A stretch of DNA of 64,000 nt from Pogonophryne albipinna. Its lineage: Eukaryota; Chordata; Actinopteri; Perciformes; Artedidraconidae. Positions 11,033 to 22,959 of the stretch are shown here, piece by piece. Made by a program: the position numbers and the translations under genes. Position 1 is the stretch's first letter; each line of letters begins with the position of its first letter. The DNA is taken from positions 1,918,570-1,982,569 of the forward strand of contig CM053246.1 of NCBI GenBank assembly GCA_028583405.1, given 5' to 3'. The notes beneath the pieces are model-generated. The model was not told the DNA's origin. It worked only from the letters and a program-made list of their open reading frames with translations, and ran no database searches.

Positions 11033-11044
11033 ATCCCCCTTTTG
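11033..11044 (-). promoter_or_regulatory. ERV-1 polypurine tract
   Basis: The minus strand reads CCAAAAGGGGGAT immediately before the LTR start TGCAG, the normal position of the plus-strand primer in retroviruses. Confidence 0.7.
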
Positions 11045-11371
11045 GTCTCTCTATAAAGAGACCAACTTACACAAGGCACTTGAAACATAACTACTGTCAT
11101 TCCTTTCCACTGTGTCTGTCAGAAACTGAGACCCAAAGTACTTGAAATCTTTGGGAACAGAACACCACTTTCCATGGCAGTGAAGGAACCATGAGAGGGC
11201 AACCTGAGAGCTAGAAAGCAGTCTCCTTGTGTGGTGAATCCTCAGCCCCCCCCCCCCCCCCTCTGATAGGGAGGGGGAGATGCAGCTTTCCCTTCACTGG
11301 TGGAACTGATCAGAGAGAAGTAGACTCCTCTGCTGCCTCGACAAGTCCCCCAGCCCGCTGACAGCCGCTTC

Positions 11372-11878
11372 CTAGTCGTCTGCTGTAAGGATGTCCTCGA
11401 GGTCATTGTCGTCCAGTTCACTGATGGCTGCTTCCGAGTCGACCTCCTCTGCGAGGGCCACGTCCGTCCTGATGTCGTCCACGGTCCTAGCAGGTGGTTT
11501 CCCCGCCGCACACTGGCTCCCGTGGTACGAGCTGTCCCCCTTTCCTCCCAGGCGGACGGCATGAGAGATCCGCTGGGTCACTCGGTCGGGGCCGGAGAGC
11601 CTGGGGTTGAGCCACTTGGTCCTGATGACCTTCAGCCAGACGAACTCCGCTGTGTCAGCCTCCTGGGTCCCCCTTTGGCATCACCAACCTGTGTGGAGAA
11701 ATCTGATACAAATCCCTCAAGCCTACGCTCAGGGCTGCGGGGCCCTCCGCTGTTTGACCCACCACTGCGTAGGCCGCTTGGAGCCTGTTGGTGGGGTGTC
11801 TTAAAACAACAGACGTCTGTGAACAGGTTTTCTAAATTAATTGTAGACCTCCTGTCTGCCAGTGCAGCTTCAGAATCT
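11372..11878 (-). pseudogene. ERV-1 pol remnants: RNase H fragment joined to integrase C-terminus
   Basis: On the minus strand, 11878-11690 reads into an RNase H start (LFTDVCCF, where the expected Gly after the catalytic Asp is Val), followed by a frame change and AAYAVVGQTAEG. The frame from about 11665 to the stop at 11372 is the C-terminal integrase domain (EFVWLKVIRTKWLNPRLSG, then RISHAVRLGGKG), with an acidic tail. The sequence between, including the integrase catalytic core, is deleted. The pattern resembles retroviral (gamma/epsilon-like) pol more than gypsy. Only about 130 residues remain and no envelope gene is recognisable downstream. Confidence 0.65.
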
Positions 11879-13650
11879 TAATACTTGGATAAAAATACTA
11901 AAAATAAAACCCCCACATCTCTAGGTGAACTAAATAACATATTTCAATAGCTCTGAATTTCTGACAAGCATCTGTGTTTATTTTTAAATGAAATCCCTGA
12001 GATCCTATTTAATATCTAAATATAATATGAACTGCTAATGTTTCTGGTAAAGAAACACACTAATGTTATGGATTCAAAAACAACCAAAATCATGATGCTG
12101 ACAAAGTGAATGATTTCCTGGTGATACTGCTTCTACCGGTCAGTGCTGAGATATTATCAAGCTGAAAAAATGAATACAGAATTCCAACAAACTGTCATCA
12201 AATGTCTTTCTATTATGAATTTAGATTAAATGTATATCCCCATAATGACCTAAACAATAAAGTCTATGGCTTTTACTTCTTTACCAGGCTAGTTACATGA
12301 TGCTGTCTAAATTAAATTAAGTCTCATTACATTACTATGTTTTAGCTTTAACTGTAATATGTTCTTTCTACATTTCAAACCTTAGTTACTTTAATACCTG
12401 TTGAAACATTACTCACCGGTCAACTTACAGTAGCCCCTTGGCCACTGATTCTGCATCTGTGTTACCTGTTATAACTCAATCAATATTAGAAACATGTCAA
12501 CATTCATCAAACAGTATCTTATCCCCAGATATGGAGCAGGTCCATTCTAAAACTGTCAATCAATGGTCAGATTGAACAATTGAGTTGGGGCAGCAGGTTC
12601 CTTTCAGTCCCTAAATGAAAAATGTACATTGTGAATTTTACACTCCCCCTTTTTACACATGAACCTCATGTGTAACCATGGATTATAAGAAAATACCAAA
12701 CATTTTCCCAAATGTACATCCATCATTTCCACAGTAAACACTTCAGTGAAATGAAGTGTTGCTCTCCATCCTTCAGTCCTAAAAGAAACAGAATCTTCAT
12801 GTTTTAGTTTGAGTTTCTCATTTTGCAAACTGCCACCTCCTGTGGGAGTAAAATATCATTAAGTGGATTAGAAACGGGTAATAATATGTTAGTCCAAAAG
12901 CATGCTTGGTTAGTTATTGTTTTAGAATCATGCAGTTACACTGATCACATGCCGGCATTAATTTAATCGTTTATTTGATGAGGGACAATGCACATTAATG
13001 AACACTTTAGACAGGTTATGTTTCCAGTGTAAATATGCCGGATTATAGCTTTGAGCTAATTTCCATCCATTCATTCACACTCACACCGTCTGTCAGGTTG
13101 TAAAGTCTTGGTCTGGTCAGAGTCACCCCAGAGTCAGTCATTGACAGTGCCTTCTCAAGTTACACTGTCGGTCAGGGTCAAAGGTCAGTTGGTCTCAGTC
13201 TTTTTGGCCATGTGTCGTGCTCTGCAGAGACTTTGATATTTCAGCATAGGCCAGTATCCTTTGTCTACAAAAATCTCATCATATATGGAGCGCCATCATT
13301 AATTAATTCACGATTACAACTATAATTTTCCAGATATCTCTAACTTTTCATCGGAACAGCTGTTCCCCACATTCCCTGAAAAGTGTTAGCCAAAAAATGT
13401 CACTTCCTCATAGTACTACTACTGCAGTTCATTTACACCTAATTAGTATTAAAATGTCTAATAGATCTATTTCAGAAACTTGTGCACTTAACTATTATCT
13501 TGTGTCAAAACATTACTTGGATCTGTGTAGCTCTGCATTTCATAGCTCATTATACCCATTTATCTTCAATTCTGGTATACTTAAAAACAATGTTAAATTC
13601 TTTAGCAGTGTGTGGAACCTTGGGTGTCCGAACATGCAACAATTACTCCC
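11879..13650. other. ERV-1 interior without recognisable genes
   Basis: AT-rich sequence with no credible reading frame. A block near 12960-13060 (gatgagggacaatgcacatt) resembles a dispersed fish repeat. Confidence 0.4.
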
Positions 13651-13910
13651 TCCTTTATCAAGGATTTAAAAACAGAAGTCATTTCATATTTCCATCTTAA
13701 AGCCCTCCTATGGTAATCACTATGGCACAATGGTGAAATCAATAATGTATAGATTGGAATACTATATATGGCTTGGCACTAGCTCTCCCTTTAACCTTAT
13801 CCATTCAAATAAAGGTTTGTCTTATAGAGCGGTTCCTAAAACTATCCCTTTAATGGTGTTCAACATTGTAACAACTAAGATCACTACTTTATTCACAAGT
13901 GAATAAAAAT
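13651..13910 (-). repeat. ERV-family interior segment shared with ERV-2
   Basis: This segment aligns by eye with 30250-30455 (shared caatggtgaa, gtcttatagag and aaaactatcccttt-type blocks). The same alignment continues at 18085, so 13911-18084 is extra relative to ERV-2 or lost from it. Confidence 0.5.
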
Positions 13911-16028
13911 CTCTTTTAGAATGATTTGTTAACATGATGAAAAGATTGAAGAATAAGGTTATATAATGTCATGTATCCCCCTTTATCCCTCAGTGTGTTT
14001 TAGGATGATTCTCATTTTACTTTAATAGTTTCGTCTTTACTGCTATTTTTAATTTACCAATTGATTAATTCATGGTTAATACAACTTTTTATCTTCACTT
14101 ATTCATCAAGTCAATTCAAGTTCTTTAAATGTGCGCTTATAAGTGTGTTTATGTGTAAACTCACTCATTCCCATTGATTCCCTTCTCCTCTCCTCTGGTT
14201 TATCTCAAGCCGTGATCCCTGGCCACCTCACATTCTCGACCAACTCCTCTGATTCTGACTCCTCCCCCTTTGTCCATCAGCTGTCACTCTTTGAGGCAGC
14301 CCTCTGCCCAGCTACATCTGCAGCCCCCATCATGCCACTGTTGTTGCACTGCTTTGCACTTCATCTCCTCCTTCACAGTCTCTCTGCTGCTTTATGGAGG
14401 GCGGATTCTGCTCTCATGTCCCACACTTTGCTCTTGTTTGAGGGACTGATAGATCTCTGCCTGTCAGCAAGCTGTTTGGTTCTGGATGCCACAGGTGGAG
14501 ATAGTTCTGGATGCAGTTCTTATTGTTGTTGTTGGTTCAGCTCTGGTTCTCTGTCTGGTCTATTGAGAAGGAGGAGTCTCCTGTTGGGTTAGGCCTTTGA
14601 TTGCTCAAGCGGATCGGGGTCTTAGCCGTCTGACATGCAGAGAGAGAGAGTCCAGGTCTCGGGACGCATTACCTATAGAAATTCTAGCACACTGAGGTTA
14701 AATAAATCCAACCCTTTCCACTCCGTCTCTTTCTAATCATACTATCTGTCTTAGTAGTTAAATGCCATCCAAACAACACAATTAATGTCTACTAATGATA
14801 TTACATAAACTCCCTCTAATAATCGTTTCATCCATTGTGACATATTTACCCAAACTAAGTTTTTCAACACCCACATGTTTCCAGCATCGCATATTCCACA
14901 CACTATGAAAGAACTCCGTCCGCATTCAAAAATCCCACTGCTATCTAGCAACAATTGTAAAGTTGCAGAGCACACTAATCAGATCACAGTAATGTAATTT
15001 GACCCAAGTGTAGGCCTATTTCCTTCCTAAAAATGTTAGCAAACACCAAACTCCATCTACAACATTTATAGATAAATTGATTTAGCAAAATGAAATCTTA
15101 TGTAATTCAAAATGTGACAAAAGAACAATGATTTGTCTTACACAAGATTGTGGTCTAACAGAATGACTCTTGACCTCATGTGGCCTGAAGAACAAAAGGA
15201 GCTCTTAACATTAACACAGTGGACTCTCAGAGATGAGATCTAGCCATAAGGTGGCTGACTTTAAAATGAACTGTGACAAAGAAACCACATGTGTGTGGGT
15301 ACATTATAGTTTTATAAATATAACTCAAAACAACACTACATTAAAATAATAACAATTCAAATGAGCCATGGTGAAAAGCATGAAAAACAAAACAACTTAA
15401 TCTACTCTCCTTGTTCGTGTACATCTTTACTCCAACTATTTCACCATCTAGTATGCCAACTTGCTGGCCAACCAGCTTAGCAGTATAGCACTGGCCTCAT
15501 GTGAGTGGGGGAAGGGGTGGGGATCACTCAACACATGTGCAGATATAAACCACACTGCTTGGAGACTGAGTTCAATAAAAACTAAACCATACGACTTGTA
15601 GTCTGGCTTCAATAAAAATGTAACACCTCATATCCTATCATTTGATCATATTTCCTTGTCTCTCTCTGTGTCTCTCTCTGTCTCTCTCTCTGTCTCTCTC
15701 TCTGTCTCTCTCTCTTCTACATCCCTCTCTCATCCTTATCTCCCTCTTTCTTTTCTCACTTTCCCCTGTCCTTCTTTTCCCACTTTCCCATCTCTTTCTT
15801 CTGTCACTTCTGTTAGATATGAAATAAAACATACGAGTCCATGTAAGCATGGCATAGATCATAATCCATTACTCGAGAAGACTCAGTATCACCTCTGTGT
15901 TTTAACATTTAACAGCTTCTCTCTGACTGACAAACTTACAAAACCTTCTGTTTACTTTCTACTCTTTCTTCACAAACTTAAAAACACAATTGTGGTGAAT
16001 TGTTTGCGTTTTCAGTTTCCTATCTACA
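13911..16028. other. ERV-1 interior, extra segment with CT-rich microsatellite
   Basis: No clear gene. A run of tctctctctgtc units occupies about 15656-15716. The open frames near 14143-14592 and at the microsatellite are low-complexity and not supported as genes. Confidence 0.4.
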
Positions 16029-16032
16029 TTAA

Positions 16033-18072
16033 CCTCTTAAGCCCTGAGCCTGTTTTTCAGGTTTCAGGCTCGAAAATGCCACTAACACAACAACGACTAT
16101 ATCTTCACTTCTAAAAGGGGTAAATTAATCATCTTTTCTCTCAAAGCAAGGTTACATCTGTGAGTTGGATGTAGAAGTGTCAGAATCAATATAGATGTTT
16201 TTATTTTAAAGTAAATTCAGATGGAACATAGTAAAAACATGTAAATTCTAATGTCCGCCTAAAAAATACCCATTACTTATAGTAAAAACCACCCTTGAAT
16301 GATGGGTTAGTAGACTAAAAGCTTTAGGAATCCAAACTATAACATATAATAAGTACCCTGTACCAAGATTGATGCAAAACAAGTTAAATTTGACCTTTTT
16401 AGAGAGGTTTAGAAAAATAAAGTCCAGGCGGACTCACCTCTGGGTAATTTGGGAACCATCAGTTCCATTTGAACTTTTTCACTGTAAAAATCATTTTATT
16501 ACTTTGAATTTTCACTATAGGTATTCATTCCATCCAAATACAACTGTTGTGAAAAAAATAAAAAATAAAAATAAAATATAAGAACATACTCTGTTATCCT
16601 CTTAGGCAAGGCAAGTTTATTTATATAGCACTTATAGGCCCCACGGACCGAAATCGCGTCATTTGCAGGAAACAACGTCTAAGGAACCTTACTATTTAAT
16701 AAACTATGAATATTTTATATCCATATAACGGGAAAAAACTCATTTAACTGATCTTTTTAGTTTATTTTTTCAAAAAAAACACAATGCTAACAGTGAGCAT
16801 CTGAATTAGCCCCGAGCGAAAAATGCTAACCTATTACTGCACCGAAAATCACTCCTAGCTCCCTTATTACTTATCCTAGCTCCCTTATTACTTATCCTAG
16901 CTGCACATCCAACACATCGTTTTTGATCGTAAAGACACAGAATCTAACGGTGCCCACCTCAACACTGAAAGATACAAACTTGCGACGTTATCAACAAAAA
17001 CGTACATCAAAACAAGTGGAGTTAGGTACTAGCATGCGCTAGGCTAATGGCTTACCTTCGTCTTTGCCTGGTCTAAACTGGTCTTCAATGGCATTAAAAC
17101 GATAAAAACGATGATGTAGTTAATCCATAGGTTAATATCCAATGTGGCTGTGTCCCCTTTGAAATGTTCTGATAATCTATAAGCAATAAAACTGCAATTC
17201 CGTTATCTGCTGTCCGCTCTGTCCTCCGTGCGCTCTGTGTCCTATTGTAATGCCTGTTGTTAGGTAGTAAACAATAAATGAAGTCAGCTGCGTAATGTAC
17301 GTAAACTGGCTGGCATTCTTTATACTTTACGCAGGACCATATCTCTGGAACCCATTGGTCGATTCGTGTGATTTACACCTTTTTCTTAACCATCAGAACC
17401 AATAGAATCGATGGGCAGTTCCCAAATCAACGTAAATATTACCATAGCGGACGTAATAGAGAAACGGACAAAGCATATCTAAAAGTGCACGTCTGGACGG
17501 CGAAACTTTATACCCAGTATATTGCCATAAATATGATGAAGGATTATCAGTCAAAATTTCTACGTGACACAAAGACATTGGATTAACCTTGAGCGGCGTT
17601 TTTATTCCGGTGAACACAACTTTTGATCACAAATCAAAAAAGGTAAGACGAAATTATTGTAATATTTTTGAAACCGGATGTTGTTTACTTTCTCTTTTCT
17701 GGCTGATAGCTCCGCAATTCGGGGTCCTACAGTGATGATATTACATGTGTGGAATCTGTGGAGTCTCGGCTATAAATCGTATATCTTGTTTGTGCAGTTA
17801 CGATAAGTAATAAGGGCATTTCTACCGTGAGTGCTGTGCAAATTCCGTTAGCATTACTTAGCATTTTTTCGCTCCATGCTAATTCAAAGGCTTGGTATTA
17901 CTCTTGTGTTTCTTTTAGCTAAAAATGGTTCACATTGTCAGTTAGCTGAGTTTCTTAGCGTTAAAAGGGTATGGAACATTAATAGTTTCATAAATGTTAA
18001 GAAGCCCTGAGACATAGTCTCATAAAAAAACGGTGGGAGGGGTCCCCTGGGGGGACCCTCGGGCTTAAGAGG
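16033..18072. mobile_element. piggyBac-like TTAA element, no transposase
   Basis: Inverted ends CCTCTTAAGCCC and GGGCTTAAGAGG, flanked by TTAA on both sides (16029-16032, 18073-18076). Length 2040 bp. The left subterminal region has an imperfect palindrome (CTGTTTTTCAGGTTTCAGG) and the right one a GGTCCCCTGGGGGGACC palindrome. A fish dispersed-repeat block (AAGGCAAGTTTATTTATATA) lies at about 16603-16625 and a 23-bp duplicated block near 16855-16900. No DDD transposase frame is present. Superfamily assignment is by TTAA and end structure only. Confidence 0.75.
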
Positions 18073-18084
18073 TTAAACAACCAC

Positions 18085-19166
18085 CAACTCAGAGTCACTG
18101 TGGTATGATCAACACAACTCCTAAATAACATTACAATGTATATTTCTTACAGTGAGTTTGTTATTTAATGTTTAACAAATTATCCTCTTTTTATGTCTAA
18201 TCTAGGTGGAATAATCCACTATCATATTTAATTTGAATCGAACCTTAACCTCTATGTACTTCATATACTCAGTAAATCTCTTTTTACTTTCCCTCAACGT
18301 TTCTGTATGTAATTAAATTCCTCTGAAATATAATTAAGTACAATTCTCAGTTAATGACAAATACCACGAAATTCACAATGCAATGCAATAGTAACAATCA
18401 GTTCTCAAAACTTCTCATAAAAACCACAATGTGACGTAACTGTATCCCTCAATGCTAAAAACAACAAATTATAGTATCTTATTTATTTCAATATCTACCA
18501 CCTCAAATCACACATTGATCCATTAATTTTCAATGTTATTCACTCCAACTTCAGATCAGTCGTTGATCTTTCACTCCTTGCTTTAAATTCAACGCTCAGC
18601 AGCCAGCAATTAGAGCAGAAATGTGGAGAAAGGGGGGCTTTCTTAAACCCATGGTATTCTACCATTATGACTTCGCATTTCTTTATCTGACTTAGGCCAT
18701 TATATGTTCAATAATATATTCTATTTATTCAAAAGCACATAAATATATCCTCCACGCTGTCTGTTCAGCTTTTAAGATGCGATATTTCTTTCAACAGAAC
18801 GGGCGTTAACCCCACAGAACAAAGGATGTCGAGATTCCGGTCATTTCAAAATGGCTTTTTGAAATTTGCGTATCTCCCCTTGGATTCAACATATAACGCA
18901 CCTCCAGCTTCTACAAGCCTTGGATTTGTTATTCAGTTTTGTCATGGATGGAAACTCGATATTCCACTTGACTTCCACCAGCAAGTACAGCCTGTGTGGA
19001 CTCAATACCAATCACTTAAGCTAGGGACGTTTTGACCTTTCAGCCGTGCGGGACTCAATACCCCACGCGCTGATGTACAGCTGCTTCACTTTTATATTTA
19101 TATAACTTGTATACTTATATAAAGATATGTATTGCAGTATCTTAGCGTGAAGACTATGACACTGGG
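18085..19166 (-). repeat. ERV-1 leader/interior shared with ERV-2
   Basis: Aligns by eye with 30462-31570: for example gagtcactgtggtatgat, cttacagtgagt and gatctttcactcctt occur in the same order in both. It is non-coding and defines the family. Confidence 0.6.
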
Positions 19167-19358
19167 AAATATTCCTGACAACTCTAAAATTTGGAATATG
19201 GCCAAAACACAGATTTTGTCTGCGCTCACCTGGTATTTATAGAGCTCTGTTTTTAGTTGTCAGAAAGTATTTCGAGGTGTCGTCCCTGGACTTCCTCGTC
19301 CGCTGGCTGCTGATGTGATTTCCTCTGAACTCCCACTCGCTGACGTCGGGTCACCACT
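19167..19358 (-). promoter_or_regulatory. ERV-1 leader with primer-binding site
   Basis: The primer-binding site is 19341-19356 on the minus strand (TGGTGACCCGACGTCA), two bases from the LTR end. It resembles a tRNA-Trp complement lacking one C. ERV-2 has TGGTGACCTCCGACGT at the same place. Confidence 0.65.
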
Positions 19359-20026
19359 TGTTGCGGCAGAAGATGGTTTTTACAACCCACTACCCAAAAA
19401 TCACCGGAGGAGCCGAGTCAGTCTATCTCATTGGAAGATGTAAAAGATGACTTTTCTTAGCGAATCAGCGCGAGCCAGCCAGGATAATAAACAAGTGTCT
19501 CTGAGATGGTAATAAAATGTATCTGGCGTCCGTTATCTCACTTTCCTGCATAGACTTTCACACACACACTTTCCTGCACATTCCAGAGGCCTGAGCTGTA
19601 TCCCTTTGTTCACAAAGATAATACATATTAATACTCTCATATGAATACAAAGTAATTAAACACACACATATACTATTCAAGATATGTTGACTTCCCTGAA
19701 ACATGACATACTGGAGATCTTAAGCAGAAGGAACTCTCATCCAATCTCACCCTGCCATCTATACCTCCCCCACAGAGCAATAAAACCTCAAGCACCCCAG
19801 AATGTTTGAGCAAGTTTTAGTCCTCACATTTATGAAAGGATAAAACAGAGAAATCAATACAAAACACAAACACAGGTATTGTTTAAACAGTATTCACTTA
19901 ACTGCTACTATTGATAATTTCCAGAGAAACTCAAGGGGCCTCTTTTAATATCTGGAAGTTGCAACAAGACTTTCTGCCATTTCAAATGTAACACACTTCC
20001 CAAATATCAGATGATAATAATCTGCA
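19359..20026 (-). repeat. ERV-1 upstream (5') LTR
   Basis: 668 bp, nearly identical to 10364-11032, TG...CA termini on the minus strand, followed by the primer-binding site. It lacks the TATA-containing segment found at 9878-10171. Confidence 0.8.
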
Positions 20027-20030
20027 GGGG

Positions 20031-21036
20031 CCATGCCCATAAGTGCTGGCCTATCACTGGGTGACTGCTGATCGCTCCCTCCACCTGCGAGAGAGCGTCC
20101 CCGCGCCACGGAATTTCCCACGTCCTGCCTGACAGCGTACGCTGTAGGCATGGAAACCAGGAAGCGCCCGTGCGCTCCGGGGCAATTAGGATCACTGACA
20201 ACCGCTCCTCCTGCACTCGGTCCAGGAACCGATGCGATATGAGCTGTACTGTCTGTAAAGCCACTTCCTCCCTGGAGCGAACCATCAGCAGCAGGTCGTC
20301 CAGGTAAAACAGTACTCTCATCCCTCCTCTGTGTAGCGGCTGCAGTGCCGTCTCTACACACTTTGAAAAGGTGCGAGGAGCCAGGGAATAACCGAACGGC
20401 AGACGGTTGTACTGGTACGATATTCCCTGGAATGAAAACCGCAGGAATTTCCTGTGTTGTGGGATGATGGGTACATGGAAGTATGCATCTTTCAGGTCTA
20501 TCGAGGTGAACCAGTCTCCCTGGTGAACACACTCTAGCACCCTTTTGATCGTCAGCATGTGAAAAGGCCTTTTCATTATTGCCTTGTTGAAAGCTGACAG
20601 ATCGAGGATGTCTCAATACCCCCGTCTTTTTCGGGATAAGAAATACCCCTGATTTTCTTCCCCTTGGGGAACCCTGGAAATAGCCTCTTTCAACAGGAGT
20701 TCCCGTAGCTCTGCTTGGAGCGCAAGACACTGTTCACGGGATGACAGGCGTGTCTCCTGTATCCCGTTGAACTGTGGGGGGGGTGGAGGCGAACTGCAGG
20801 GTGTACCCTCTGCTGATCAGCCTGCTCATCCATCTGTCCATCAGACACACGCGCTGCCACTCTGAGAAACACTCTGAGAGCGGGCGCACATGCTCGAGAT
20901 GTGTTGTGGTCGTCATGACGACGAGCCACGCCAGAGCCCTCGCCGCCGCTGCCCGTGAGGCAACCCAAGGTGGGCCTAGAGCGAAAGGGCTGTGAGGAGG
21001 CCTCCACACGCTGCGTTTAAATCCGACTCTCATCAT
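20031..21036 (-). pseudogene. DIRS copy 1 reverse transcriptase with in-frame deletion of RNase H
   Basis: The minus-strand frame 20576-20031 contains LTIKRVLECVHQGDWFTSID (catalytic Asp region), LPFGYSLAPRTFSKC and FYLDDLLL, the Y-x-D-D box with Leu at x. Upstream pieces in other frames (21036-20577) carry RWMSRLISRGYTLQF and the RT entry region, broken by frameshifts near 20600-20740. Near 20232 the frame jumps without a stop from LQTVQLISH to RFLDRVQEE, which in copy 2 lies about 1 kb further on. Palm C-terminus, RNase H and most of the methyltransferase-like region are therefore missing. ERV-1 ends the frame at 20026. Confidence 0.8.
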
Positions 21037-21424
21037 GAGGCGCGTACACGCTCAGAGGATGAGTGGAGGTGTGTGCAGTGACGTCCACACGAGGCGTTAC
21101 CACGGCGCTCATGGGCTTATTGTGACCGTGTGTAGGTGGCGTATCTCGGACAGAGGAATGCCGCGAGCTCTGTGGTTTAATAACCGAAAAGTTATAACCA
21201 CCAGGCCTCTGCAGCGAACCCTGCTGCCTACTAATCAACAGATTGGAGGCAGCTGGCGTAGTTACCGCGCTCTGCAGTTTATTAACCAATAGATTAAAAC
21301 CTGCAGGCTTTTGTAACGAACCCTGCTGGCTATTAACCGATAGGTCATAGGCAGCTGGTTCACCCAGAGTGGGGGATATGTGAGACACATTTGAAACTGA
21401 TGACTCAGACAAAAGATTGGGCAA
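21017..21424 (-). pseudogene. DIRS copy 1 linker with four 22-residue repeats
   Basis: Between gag and the RT region the minus strand encodes repeats of about 22 residues of the form (P/T)A-A-x-N/D-L-x-(V/I)-x-x-Q-Q-G-S-L-Q (for instance PAAYDLSVNSQQGSLQ). The function is unknown. In copy 2 the same region has about six units, so the number varies between copies. It could be the N-terminus of the Pol protein or a separate ORF. Confidence 0.55.
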
Positions 21425-21469
21425 TGAGCTTTCTTCCTCTTTATTTCCTTCAAAATCCCCCCCAAACCG

Positions 21470-22905
21470 TCAAGGCCGGCTCTGTTTCCTCGTCGGCTCT
21501 CGTGGAGCAGACGACGAGCGGCAATACCTCGCTCCCCGTTGACCCCCCACTGGTGGGGGGGCGGAGGCGCGGGACGGTGTCCCTGCCGACGGACGTGTCT
21601 GACGCCTCGGCTGCGGTTGCTGTGGGCGTCTCTCCACCTGCCGCTGTGGCCGGGTTGGCCGCTGCTGCGGGCGCTGGTGCCGCTGAGGCTTCGCCGCAGG
21701 CTGGAGCCAGCCAACGTGCTGGCAGATATCGTCCGCCTGCTCCGCCGCCGCCTTCATGGACTCCACCATGGCTAGGAACTGGGGTCCAAAGAGCCCGTCC
21801 GGGCTGATCGGAGCGTCCAGCAAGACCTTCCTGGCTGGCTCTGTGACAGCCGCCTGTTGCAGCCAGAGGTGGCGCTGGATCTGCGTCATCCACGCAGCGA
21901 TCCTCGCCTGGGAGACAGCCACGGATGCGCACAGCGTGAGTGCCGTGCTGGCCGCCTTGCCGATCTCCTCCGCCTCCTCTGGTGCCACGGTGGTGGATCG
22001 CTCCACCAGCGTAACCACCGAGTTGGACAGCAACGCAATGTTGTTTGCCGCCGCCGCCTGAAACGCACACTGGTGCGCCCGGTCAGCCTGGCGGCCGACA
22101 TACTGGTCCTTGGGGGAGGCCAACGTAGGGCGCCGTCCGGCGATCAAGTTGGCCTGCCTAACCCCAAAGAACGCCGTCAGGCTCGGCTCCAGAGCGGGGG
22201 TGGTTGGGAAACCATCCTCCGTGAATCCCTCCACCTTAGTGAAGGGAACAAAGGTGGCCACCGGAGCCCTCAGGGTCCTCGGGTTCGCCGCCGCCCCCTC
22301 CTGGTACCTCCTAATGGCAGGGAAGCGCGGCCAGACCGGGTCACTCCTGCCCGTCTGAACCCGGGAAAAAACTCCGGCCATGTCGTCCAGAGCCACCCTC
22401 TCCCGTCCTATGTTAACGGGGAGACCTCTGCAGGCTCCCGCTTTGCCGATGATCTCTGGCAGCTCCAGCATGATGCCACCCAACGCCGGCAGCGCCGTGG
22501 CAACGGAGAAGGGGGCCGCGTGCTCGGCCGCCACATCCGCACCCCGCTCCGACTCTGTCTCCCCCGTCCGGGGGAGATAGGGGAGGGGAGAGCCGCATGG
22601 TGAGCCATGGAGGGAGACGGGGTAGGAGTCGTCCGACTCCTGCCCAGCACTCGGCTCTAGGGACATGCTGCCGTCCCTGTGCTCCTGGACGGGCCAATCG
22701 TCCTCCTCGGCCACAGCAGCTAGAGCGTCCGCTTTTCGCTTCCTGTCGGCTGATGGGAGGCACAATGCGAACAAGCGACCTGCTGGCTGAGAGCCGCGTC
22801 CGCGTGCTCTGGCCCCAGGCAGGATTCGCATATCGCGTATAGGTCATAGCTCATGATATAACCCGTTTTACATGAGGGACAATCACGGACGCAGTTGTTG
22901 CTCAT
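21470..22905 (-). pseudogene. DIRS copy 1 gag-like ORF1
   Basis: The ATG at 22905 opens a Cys-rich N-terminus with CPSCKTGYIMSYDLYAICES and CSHC: paired C-x2-C motifs that look like a zinc ribbon. A frameshift near 22740 moves the reading into the 453-codon frame that ends at 21470. That part contains PVWPRFPAIRRYQEGAAANP, a central helical region (AANNIALLSNSVV...), FGPQFLAMVESMKAAAEQAD, and an Arg/Gln/Pro-rich C-terminal tail suited to nucleic-acid binding. This matches ORF1 of DIRS elements, the presumed structural protein. Apart from the frameshift it is the most complete gag of the three copies. Confidence 0.75.
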
Positions 22906-22959
22906 GACTCAATTTCTGTGCTTCAGTAACTGTGCTGGTTTGCTGAAGAAAAGAGGGAG

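Larger units (their letters stand above)
9878..20026 (-). mobile_element. ERV-1: retrovirus-like LTR element inserted in DIRS copy 1
   Basis: DIRS sequence stops at ...ttcagggg and resumes with ggggccatgcc, giving a 4-bp duplication gggg (9874-9877, 20027-20030), a length typical of gammaretrovirus-like integration. On the minus strand the order is LTR (20026-19359), primer-binding site, leader, a long interior with little coding, pol remnants (11878-11372), polypurine tract, LTR (11032-10364), and then an unexpected second leader plus LTR piece (10363-9878). The two long LTR copies differ at only about three positions by eye, so the insertion is recent. Most of gag, pol and env is absent or unrecognisable. 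Confidence 0.8.

Noticed and set aside
11242..11562. Possible envelope start overlapping the ERV-1 integrase
   Set aside because: No signal peptide or membrane segment; the reading is a shifted frame of the integrase tail ending in a poly-C tract.
14143..14592. 149-codon frame in ERV-1
   Set aside because: Leu/Ser-rich and without any recognisable domain on either strand.
15642..16114. Open frames over the CT-rich run
   Set aside because: They are a translation of a tctctctgtc microsatellite and have no domain or codon support.
21470..22847. Long frames on the plus strand and in other minus frames across DIRS copy 1 gag
   Set aside because: High GC content opens all frames; only the 22831-21470 minus frame and the Cys-rich start at 22905 match the gag in the other copies.
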